Source: Pseudomonas rhodesiae
GTDB lineage: Bacteria; Pseudomonadota; Gammaproteobacteria; Pseudomonadales; Pseudomonadaceae
Direction of reading: 5' to 3'
Assembly: GCF_007858255.1 (NCBI RefSeq)
Contig: NZ_VFEU01000001.1
Location: 248,001 to 312,000, forward strand
Length of the DNA stretch: 64,000 nucleotides
The position numbers were made by a program, and so were the translations under genes. The notes under the pieces are model-generated. The model worked only from the letters and a program-made list of their open reading frames with translations, had not been told where the DNA came from and searched no databases. This document shows positions 16,456-24,159 of the stretch, one piece after another. How positions within the stretch are numbered: the stretch's first letter is position 1; each line of letters begins with the position of its first letter.

Positions 16456-19152
16456 TCAGGCGATTGGGCCGCGCGGGTAGCGTTTAAGCATCGCCGGCAG
16501 CTCTGCCCCGGGGATCGGCCGATCGAACAGATACCCCTGGCCCACATCGCAGCGGTGCCGCCGCAAAAAGGCCAGTTGCTCGGCGGTCTCGATGCCTTCG
16601 GCGACCACCTTGAGCTTGAGGTTGTGCGCCATGGCGATCACGGCGGAGGTGATTTCCATGTCGTCCTGGTTGTCCGGGATCTCATGGATAAAGCTGCGAT
16701 CGATCTTGATGATGTCGATGGGGAATTTTTTCAGGTAACTGAGGGACGAGTAACCAGTGCCGAAGTCGTCCATGGCCAGGGTCAGGCCAAGACTCTTCAA
16801 CTGGTCCAGTTGCAGGCGCGTGTCTTCGGTGGCTTCCAGCAGCAGGCCTTCGGTCAGTTCCAGCTCCAACAGGTTGGCCGGCAACGCTTCTTCCTTGAGG
16901 ATCGTGGCGATCGAGGCCACCAGGTCCGGGTCGGAGAACTGCTTGGGCGACAAGTTGATCGCCACCTGCAAATTGCCCAGGCCGGCAGCGCTCAACTGCT
17001 TGCTCATGCGGCAGGCCTGGCGGGCGATCCATTTGCCGATGGGGATGATCAGGCCGGTCTCTTCGGCCACGCTGATGAACTGGTCCGGACGGATCATGCC
17101 CTTTTCCGGATGGTTCCAGCGCAGCAACGCCTCCATGCCCAGCAAGCGCCCGCTGCGCAGGCACAGCTTGGGCTGATAGAACACGTCCAGCTCGTTCTGC
17201 GTCAGGGCGCGGCGCAGGTTGTTTTCGACGAACAGTTTGTAACTGGCTTCGGCATTGAGGGCCTCGGTGAACACCTGCACCTGATGCTTGCCGTTGGCTT
17301 TGGCCTTGTGCAAAGCCAAGCCGGCGTTACGCATAAGGGTCTGCGGGTCGCGGCCATGCAGCGGCGCGCAAGCCAGGCCCACGGAGCCGGTGACACTGAT
17401 CAACTGGTTGTCGACGAACATCGGTTTGTCGAGGGTCGCCAGTAACTGGCTGGCCACTTGTTGTCCGGTTTCCAGGTCGGTTTCATCCAGCAGCACCGCG
17501 AACTCGTTACTGGCAAAGCGTGCCAGGCTGCCACTGCTGCTCAGACTGTTGCGCAGGCGCCGGGCCAGGCTGATCAGCAACTTGTCGCCGGTCTGGTGGC
17601 CGAGGCTGTCATTGATGCGCTTGAAGTTGTCGATGTCCACCAGCAGCAGGCAGATCGGGCTGTCGCTGTCGCGGGCGAAACGTTCATCGAGGTTGCGGAT
17701 GAACGCCGGACGGTTGCCCAGGTTGGTCAGGTTATCGGTGTACGCCAGACGCTCAATGCGCTGCTGGGCCAACTTGGTCTGGGTGATGTCTTCGTAGATA
17801 CCGATGTAGTGCGTCAGCTCACGGTTGTCGCCATACACCTTGGAGATCGACAACTGCCCCCAGTAGGGCTCCAGGTTCTTGCGACGGCTCTTGAACTCGC
17901 CCTGCCAACTGTTGCTCTTGGCCAGACTCGATGGCGCATCGAACAGCAATTCGCTGAGGTTCTCCAGTGCGGGTAACTGCGCCAGGCGGTGGCCGTGGAC
18001 TTCTTCGGCGCTGTATTGGGTGATCGCGGTGAAGCTGGGGTTGACGTACTCCACTACGCCGTCGCAATTGACCAGCAGAAAGGCGTTGGCGCTTTGCTCC
18101 ACCGCGCGCTGGAACAGGTGCAGGGCGCTGGTGGCGGTACGGCGGTTATGGTTGTTGATCACTTGTGCAAACTGGTCTGCCAGCTCGCCGGCAAACGCGA
18201 TTTCGTCGGCCTGCCAGGCGCGGGAACTGCCGCCCTGTTCGAGGCACAGTACGCCGACCACCTGGCCATCGACGCGGATACTGGCGTCGAGCATGGCGTG
18301 TATATCTTTGGCGCGCAGGTTTTCGGCCATTTCACGGGTGCGCGGGTCGCGCATGGCGTTGGTGGCATCGATGGCGCGGCTGGTGTGCAAGGCTTCCAGA
18401 TAGTCCGGGAAGCAACTGGCGTCGATAGGGTCGGGCAAATGGTGCTGCTGGTCGGCGCGGTGATAGGCCGAAATCGGCACCAGGCGCTGGCCTTCAAGGT
18501 TCCAGATACTGGCGCAGTCGAGCTGATAGATTTCGCAGGCGCTGCGGGTGATCAGCTCGGCGGCTTCCTGCAGCGAATTGTTGGCGGTGTAGCGTTGGCG
18601 GGCCAGCAGCAGGATCAGCTCCTGCTGGGCGCGCACCCGTTCCAGGTGCTGCAATTGTTCCTGCTGGGCCCGCTGGTTGAGTTCCAGGGCGATCTGCAGG
18701 CGGCTGTTCTGGCTCTCCAGGTCATCCGAGGAGGGCAGCGGCGAAGGCACTTCACTGAACAGACCGTCGACCACCATCAGGTAGCCGCGCAACAAGTGAC
18801 GATTGTGTTGTTTGTAGGCTTCGCCCATTTCCAGCAGGCTTAGAGGGCCGTCGTTGGTGTGCAGGGTGTAGCGCACCAGATAGTGGGGGCTCAGGGTCAA
18901 CTGCTGCTGGATGTTGTCGTGCAATTGATAGCGGGCCTGGGGCTCCATCAGGCTGGCGTAGGGGGTGCCGATCAGGGCACACAATTCGACCGCCGGCAGA
19001 CCGAATTGGCGCTCGCAGTTGGGGTCGAGGTAGAGCAGGGCCCAGCTTGCCTCATTAAGCCGCTCGAAACGCAGCATACCGAGGCGCGAAGGCACCGGTA
19101 ATTGCGTGACTACCTCGGCCGCCGTACGGGCGACATCGGGTTGGCTTTTCAT
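16456..19152 (-). CDS. dipA: c-di-GMP phosphodiesterase DipA-like, PAS-GAF-PAS-GGDEF-EAL
   Basis: An 898-residue c-di-GMP regulator. An N-terminal PAS-like region is followed by a GAF domain (about 185-335), a second PAS (about 345-465, with EYVNPSFTAITQYSAEEV), a GGDEF domain (about 470-630) and an EAL domain (about 640-895). The GGDEF motif reads ASNEF (near 547), so cyclase activity is unlikely. The EAL domain keeps MEALLRWNHPEKG (near 673), ELTEGLLL, DDFGTGYSSLSYL, IIKIDRSF and VAEGIETAEQL, so it should hydrolyse c-di-GMP. Size, architecture and position beside msrA and aceF match P. aeruginosa DipA, needed for biofilm dispersion. No transmembrane helix is evident, so it is probably cytoplasmic. 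Confidence 0.93.
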   Translation of the reverse strand: MKSQPDVARTAAEVVTQLPVPSRLGMLRFERLNEASWALLYLDPNCERQFGLPAVELCALIGTPYASLMEPQARYQLHDNIQQQLTLSPHYLVRYTLHTNDGPLSLLEMGEAYKQHNRHLLRGYLMVVDGLFSEVPSPLPSSDDLESQNSRLQIALELNQRAQQEQLQHLERVRAQQELILLLARQRYTANNSLQEAAELITRSACEIYQLDCASIWNLEGQRLVPISAYHRADQQHHLPDPIDASCFPDYLEALHTSRAIDATNAMRDPRTREMAENLRAKDIHAMLDASIRVDGQVVGVLCLEQGGSSRAWQADEIAFAGELADQFAQVINNHNRRTATSALHLFQRAVEQSANAFLLVNCDGVVEYVNPSFTAITQYSAEEVHGHRLAQLPALENLSELLFDAPSSLAKSNSWQGEFKSRRKNLEPYWGQLSISKVYGDNRELTHYIGIYEDITQTKLAQQRIERLAYTDNLTNLGNRPAFIRNLDERFARDSDSPICLLLVDIDNFKRINDSLGHQTGDKLLISLARRLRNSLSSSGSLARFASNEFAVLLDETDLETGQQVASQLLATLDKPMFVDNQLISVTGSVGLACAPLHGRDPQTLMRNAGLALHKAKANGKHQVQVFTEALNAEASYKLFVENNLRRALTQNELDVFYQPKLCLRSGRLLGMEALLRWNHPEKGMIRPDQFISVAEETGLIIPIGKWIARQACRMSKQLSAAGLGNLQVAINLSPKQFSDPDLVASIATILKEEALPANLLELELTEGLLLEATEDTRLQLDQLKSLGLTLAMDDFGTGYSSLSYLKKFPIDIIKIDRSFIHEIPDNQDDMEITSAVIAMAHNLKLKVVAEGIETAEQLAFLRRHRCDVGQGYLFDRPIPGAELPAMLKRYPRGPIA

Positions 19153-19369
19153 GGGGGAAACTCACTTGAAATAACGCGCACGGCGCCGGGCTCACGCCCT
19201 CTTTTCTGTTGCCTGCGGCAAGGTTGCATCATGCGGCGCGGGCTGACAAGAGAGGATGAAGGCTAAGTGCTATATGGGTGTTATCGGCCGCGTGGGCGAT
19301 TTCTACAGTCGCGCTGACAGAAGGTGTACAAACCTGTTCTCTCTGTCCAATTTTTGCCGCTGGACGCGC

Positions 19370-19395
19370 AAAAAAAGCCCCGCCAAGTGGCGGGG
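19370..19395 (-). terminator. intrinsic terminator of aceEF
   Basis: On the minus strand CCCCGCCA pairs with TGGCGGGG around a 2-base centre and is followed by GC and then seven T. It lies about 70 bases past the aceF stop. Confidence 0.88.
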
Positions 19396-19466
19396 TTGAG
19401 GTACGAGCGTGGCGCTCGGAAATCGATGCAAACGAGCCTTCCGAGTAAAGGAAGGCCCGTTGCGGC

Positions 19467-21119
19467 TTACAGCAGAATGGTGCGGATGTCGTTCAGCAAT
19501 TGGCTCAGGCGCTGCGTGAAACGTGCAGCGGCGGCGCCGTTGATCACACGGTGATCGTAGGACAGCGACAATGGCAGCATCAGCTTCGGCTGGAACGCTT
19601 TACCGTCCCAGACCGGCTGGATAGTGGCCTTGGATACACCCAAGATCGCCACTTCCGGCGCATTGACGATTGGCGTGAAGCCAGTACCGCCTATGTGCCC
19701 GAGGCTGGAGATGGTGAAGCAGGCGCCCTGCATATCGTCCGGGGTGAGCTTCTTGTCGCGGGCCTTGGCGGCCAGGGCAGCCGCTTCGGCAGCCAGTTGC
19801 AGCAGGCTCTTTTGGTCGACGTTCTTGATGACCGGCACCAGCAGGCCATCAGGCGTGTCGACGGCAAAGCCGATGTGCACGTACTTCTTGCGAATGATCG
19901 CTTTGCCGCTTGGCGCCAACGAACTGTTGAAGTCCGGCAGTTCCTTGAGCAAATGTGCACAGGCCTTGAGCAGCAGCGGCAGTACGGTCAGCTTGACGCC
20001 AGCCTTTTCGGCCACGGCTTTCTGCGCAACGCGGAATGCTTCCAGGTCGGTGATGTCGGCCTGGTCGAACTGAGTGACGTGAGGGATGTTCAGCCAGCTG
20101 GCGTGCAGACCTGCCGCACCGATTTGCATCAGGCGGGTCATCGGCACTTCTTCGGTTTCGCCGAAGCGGCTGAAGTCCACGGTACGGATCGGCGGGATGC
20201 CCGAACCACCGGTCGCGCCGCCGGCAGCTGGCGCTTCCTTGGCCTTTTGCATCATGGCTTTGACGTAAGCCTGCACGTCTTCCTTCAGCACGCGAGCGTG
20301 AGGGCCGGTGGCCGCGACGGCACTCAGCTCAACGCCGAATTCACGGGCCAGCTGACGCACGGCCGGGCCGGCGTGAACCTTGGCACCGCTTGGCGCAGGC
20401 GCGGCAGCGGCTGGGGCCGGTGCGGCCTCGGCTTTGGCGGCCGGTGCGGGTGCAGCAGCCGGAGCCGGCGCGGCTTCAGCTTTGGCAGCCGGAGCGGCGG
20501 CCGGTGCAGCAGCAGCGGCAGGCGCGGCGCCTTGTACCTTGAGCTTGAGGATGAAGTCACCGGTGCCGACTTCGTCTTCCAACTTGACCGCGATGCTTTC
20601 CACCACGCCGGCAGCCGGCGATGGGATCTCCATGGAGGCCTTGTCGGACTCCAGGGTGATCAGCGACTGATCGGCTTCGACGGTGTCGCCGACCTTGACC
20701 AGCAGCTCGATGATCTTGGCTTTGCCCGACGAGCCGATGTCCGGAACGTGAATGTCCTGAACGCTGGCGGCAGCCGGTGCAGCGGCGGGGGCCGGTGCTG
20801 CTGGGGCCTCGGCGGCGGCAGGCTTTTCAGCCGGCGCGGGTGCGGCAGCGGCGGCAGGGGCCGCCGCAGGCGCCGCATCGGCGGCACCTTCGATTTCCAG
20901 CTCCAGCAGTTCGTCGCCTTCTTTCAGGCGGTCGCCCAGCTTGACCTTCAGGCTCTTGACCACACCGGCCTTGGGAGCAGGAATTTCCATGCTCGCCTTG
21001 TCCGATTCCAGGGTCAGGATGCTCTGGTCGGCTTCGACGGTGTCGCCGACCTTCACAAACAGCTCGATTACTTCACCTTCACCGCTGCCGATGTCAGGTA
21101 CGCGAATGAGTTCGCTCAC
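19467..21119 (-). CDS. aceF: dihydrolipoyllysine acetyltransferase, pyruvate dehydrogenase E2
   Basis: A 550-residue E2 core subunit of pyruvate dehydrogenase. Two lipoyl domains (about 1-80 and 118-195) each carry the LESDKASMEIP lipoylation motif. Long Ala/Pro linkers separate them from a peripheral-subunit-binding domain (AGPAVRQLAREFGVEL, about 250-290). The catalytic domain ends with YDHRVINGAAAARF, whose histidine is near residue 523. Two lipoyl domains match my recollection of Pseudomonas AceF, against three in E. coli. It starts 11 bases after aceE and shares its transcript. Confidence 0.97.
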   Translation of the reverse strand: MSELIRVPDIGSGEGEVIELFVKVGDTVEADQSILTLESDKASMEIPAPKAGVVKSLKVKLGDRLKEGDELLELEIEGAADAAPAAAPAAAAAPAPAEKPAAAEAPAAPAPAAAPAAASVQDIHVPDIGSSGKAKIIELLVKVGDTVEADQSLITLESDKASMEIPSPAAGVVESIAVKLEDEVGTGDFILKLKVQGAAPAAAAAPAAAPAAKAEAAPAPAAAPAPAAKAEAAPAPAAAAPAPSGAKVHAGPAVRQLAREFGVELSAVAATGPHARVLKEDVQAYVKAMMQKAKEAPAAGGATGGSGIPPIRTVDFSRFGETEEVPMTRLMQIGAAGLHASWLNIPHVTQFDQADITDLEAFRVAQKAVAEKAGVKLTVLPLLLKACAHLLKELPDFNSSLAPSGKAIIRKKYVHIGFAVDTPDGLLVPVIKNVDQKSLLQLAAEAAALAAKARDKKLTPDDMQGACFTISSLGHIGGTGFTPIVNAPEVAILGVSKATIQPVWDGKAFQPKLMLPLSLSYDHRVINGAAAARFTQRLSQLLNDIRTILL

Positions 21120-21130
21120 AAAAAGTCTCC

Positions 21131-23776
21131 TCAGCAGTCCAGTGGGTTGCGTTTTTCCGGGTTGATCCCGAACTTGACGATGGCGTCAGCCACCACCTTG
21201 GGTTCGATCTCACCACGGTCAGCCAAGGCTTCCAGGGCTGCCAACACCACGAAGTGACGGTCGACTTCGAAGAAGTGACGCAGCTTCTTACGGCTGTCAC
21301 TGCGGCCGAAACCGTCGGTGCCCAGGACTTTGAATTCCTTGGACGGGACCCACTGGCGAATTTGTTCGGCAAACAGCTTCATGTAGTCGGTAGAGGCGAT
21401 GACCGGGCCCTTGCGGCCGGCCAGGCATTCTTCGACGTAGCTCTTCGCTGGTTTCTGACCCGGATGCAGGCGGTTGCTGCGCTCTACGGCCAGGCCGTCG
21501 CGACGCAGTTCGTTGAAGCTGGTAACGCTCCACACGTCGGCGCCGACGTTGAATTCGTCACGCAGGATCTTTGCCGCTTCACGCACTTCGCGCAGGATGG
21601 TGCCGGAGCCCATCAGTTGCACGTGGTGCGCCGCTTCCTTGGTGTCTTCTTCGAGCAGGTACATGCCCTTGATGATGCCTTCCTCGACACCGGCCGGCAT
21701 GGCTGGCTGCTGGTAGGACTCGTTCATCACGGTGATGTAGTAGAAAACGTCCTGCTGCTCTTCGGTCATCTTCTTCATGCCGTCCTGGATGATCACCGCC
21801 AGCTCGTAGCCGTAGGTTGGATCAAAGGTGCGGCAGTTCGGGATGGTGGCAGCCAGGATGTGGCTGTGACCGTCTTCGTGTTGCAGGCCTTCGCCGTTGA
21901 GCGTGGTACGGCCGGCGGTGCCGCCGATCAGGAAACCACGGGTACGGCTGTCGCCCGCTGCCCAGGCCAGGTCGCCAATGCGCTGGAAGCCGAACATCGA
22001 GTAGAAGATGTAGAACGGCAGCATCGGTTGGTTATGGCTGGAGTACGAAGTACCGGCCGCAATGAAGGAGCTCATGGCGCCCGCTTCGTTGATGCCTTCT
22101 TCGAGGATCTGGCCCTTCTTGTCTTCCTTGTAGAACATCACCTGGTCTTTATCGACTGGCTCGTAGAGCTGGCCGACGGAGGAGTAGATGCCCAGTTGAC
22201 GGAACATGCCTTCCATACCGAAGGTACGGGCTTCGTCCGGGATGATCGGGACGATGCGCGGGCCGATGTCCTTGTCCTTGACCAGCTGCGCAAGAATCCG
22301 CACGAAGGCCATGGTAGTGGAGATCTCACGGTCGCCCGAACCGTCAAGGATGGCCTTGAGGGTGCTGAGGTCCGGCGTTGGCACGCTGAAGCTGTTGGCG
22401 CGGCGCTGTGGCACGAAACCGCCCAGTGCGGAGCGGCGCTCGCTCAGGTAGCGGGCTTCGGCGCTGTTCGGCTCCGGCTTGAAGAACGGCAGGTTCTCCA
22501 GTTCTTCATCCTTGACCGGGATGTCGAAACGGTCGCGGAACAACTTCAGGCTGTCGACATCGACTTTCTTGGTGTTGTGCGCGGTGTTTTTCGCTTCGCC
22601 GGCACCGGTGCCATAACCCTTGATGGTCTTGGCCAGGATGACGGTCGGTTGTTCTTTGTGGTTGACCGCTTCGTGGTATGCCGCATAGACCTTGTACGGG
22701 TCGTGGCCGCCACGGTTGAGCTTCCAGATCTCGTCGTCGGACAGGTCGGCAACCATCGCCTTGAGTTCAGGCGTGTTGAAGAAGTGTTCACGCACGAACG
22801 CGCCGTCTTTGGCTTTGTAGTTCTGGTACTCGCCGTCGATGACTTCGTCCATGCGACGTTGCAGGATGCCGTCGACGTCCTTGGCCAGCAGTGGGTCCCA
22901 GAAACGGCCCCAGATGACTTTGGTCACGTTCCACTGCGCACCGCGGAACACGCCTTCGAGTTCCTGGATGATCTTGCCGTTGCCGCGAACCGGGCCGTCG
23001 AGGCGCTGCAAGTTGCAGTTGATGACGAAGATCAGGTTGTCCAGTTTTTCGCGGCCGGCCAGGGAGATGGCGCCCAGGGATTCCGGCTCGTCACACTCGC
23101 CGTCGCCCAGGAAACACCAGACCTTCTGCTTGCCTTCAGGGATGAAACCGCGGGCTTCCAGATACTTCATGAAGCGCGCCTGGTAGATCGCCTGGATCGG
23201 GCCCAGACCCATGGATACGGTCGGGAACTGCCAGAAGTCCGGCATCAGCCAAGGGTGCGGGTAGGACGACAGGCCCTGACCGTCGACTTCCTGGCGGAAG
23301 TTGTTCATTTGTTCTTCGCTGATGCGGCCTTCCATGAACGCACGGGCGTAAACGCCTGGGGAGGTGTGGCCCTGGAAGTAGATCAGGTCGCCGCCATGTT
23401 CGTCGGTCGGGGCCTGGAAGAAGTAGTTGAAGCCGATGTCATACAGGGTTGCGCTGGAAGCGAAGCTGGAGATGTGACCGCCCAGGTCCGAATCTTTCAA
23501 GTTCGTGCGCATTACCATCGCCATGGCGTTCCAACGTACCAGCGAGCGAATGCGGCGTTCCATGAACAGGTCGCCAGGCATGCGTGCTTCGTGGGTAACG
23601 GGGATGGTGTTGCGGTATGGCGTGGTGATGGCGTAAGGCAGTTGCGAGCCGCTGCGGGTCGCGAGTTCGCCCATACGGGTCATCAGGTAGTGAGCACGGT
23701 CTTCGCCTTCTTTGTCGAGAACCGATTCCAGGGCGTCCAGCCATTCCTGGGTTTCGACGGGATCGAGGTCTTGCAT
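21131..23776 (-). CDS. aceE: pyruvate dehydrogenase E1 component, homodimeric
   Basis: An 881-residue thiamine-diphosphate E1 subunit that decarboxylates pyruvate and acetylates the E2 lipoyl group. The TPP/Mg motif GDGECDEPESLGAISLAG is near residues 225-245, followed by NCNLQRLDGPVRGNGK. I chose the ATG at 23776 (MQDLDPVETQEWLDAL) because it gives the normal family length and has GGAG 6 bases upstream. An in-frame ATG at 23851 adds 25 residues with no good Shine-Dalgarno. First gene of the aceE-aceF operon, divergent from glnE. Confidence 0.96.
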   Translation of the reverse strand: MQDLDPVETQEWLDALESVLDKEGEDRAHYLMTRMGELATRSGSQLPYAITTPYRNTIPVTHEARMPGDLFMERRIRSLVRWNAMAMVMRTNLKDSDLGGHISSFASSATLYDIGFNYFFQAPTDEHGGDLIYFQGHTSPGVYARAFMEGRISEEQMNNFRQEVDGQGLSSYPHPWLMPDFWQFPTVSMGLGPIQAIYQARFMKYLEARGFIPEGKQKVWCFLGDGECDEPESLGAISLAGREKLDNLIFVINCNLQRLDGPVRGNGKIIQELEGVFRGAQWNVTKVIWGRFWDPLLAKDVDGILQRRMDEVIDGEYQNYKAKDGAFVREHFFNTPELKAMVADLSDDEIWKLNRGGHDPYKVYAAYHEAVNHKEQPTVILAKTIKGYGTGAGEAKNTAHNTKKVDVDSLKLFRDRFDIPVKDEELENLPFFKPEPNSAEARYLSERRSALGGFVPQRRANSFSVPTPDLSTLKAILDGSGDREISTTMAFVRILAQLVKDKDIGPRIVPIIPDEARTFGMEGMFRQLGIYSSVGQLYEPVDKDQVMFYKEDKKGQILEEGINEAGAMSSFIAAGTSYSSHNQPMLPFYIFYSMFGFQRIGDLAWAAGDSRTRGFLIGGTAGRTTLNGEGLQHEDGHSHILAATIPNCRTFDPTYGYELAVIIQDGMKKMTEEQQDVFYYITVMNESYQQPAMPAGVEEGIIKGMYLLEEDTKEAAHHVQLMGSGTILREVREAAKILRDEFNVGADVWSVTSFNELRRDGLAVERSNRLHPGQKPAKSYVEECLAGRKGPVIASTDYMKLFAEQIRQWVPSKEFKVLGTDGFGRSDSRKKLRHFFEVDRHFVVLAALEALADRGEIEPKVVADAIVKFGINPEKRNPLDC

Positions 23777-23886
23777 GGCTTGCTCCAGGGCGGAAAGGCT
23801 ACCAGAATCGGTTGCCTGAAGTTTGCGACTGGCCTTGTGGGCAGACGACATAAATTCTTGGATGGCCGAAGGTTGCTTCGGCGTCC

Positions 23887-23952
23887 TGTAGTTTTACTAC
23901 AAATCGTCGGCCATTTCAGCCTTTCGAATGTATATACGAGTAGTAAAACTAC
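23887..23952. promoter_or_regulatory. paired TGTAGT-TTT-ACTACA palindromes upstream of aceE
   Basis: TGTAGTTTTACTACA (23887-23901) and GTAGTAAAACTAC (23940-23952) share the same GTAGT-N3-ACTAC half-sites. Their centres are 52 bases apart, about five helical turns. They lie 111 and 164 bases before the aceE start in the divergent aceE-glnE gap (383 bases, otherwise AT-rich). The N3-spaced inverted repeat resembles operators of FadR-type GntR regulators such as PdhR, but the half-site is not E. coli PdhR's, and no such regulator gene is in the window. Confidence 0.65.
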
Positions 23953-24159
23953 ACAAGACTGAGCGTATGGCTCGGTCTGGCTGGTGAGCATAATCGTTAT
24001 TGTTGATCTTTTGCGAACAAGAAAAGGTAGAAGTTTAATGTTGCCTGCCAAAATTAAAGTGTTTTCAGCTATTTCTAACTTTTGTTCGACAGTCCTTCAT
24101 TCAGCGTGGTGCCTGCACGTCTCGCTACAAGCCTTTTACGCGCCGACCAAGGATAGACC

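Noticed and set aside
20380..20900. Tandem Gly/Ala-rich repeat-like DNA on the plus strand
   Set aside because: It is the reverse of the Ala/Pro linkers of aceF, not a separate repeat element.
21254..23962. A 902-codon open frame antisense to aceE
   Set aside because: aceE is unmistakable on the other strand; the shadow lacks recognisable domains.
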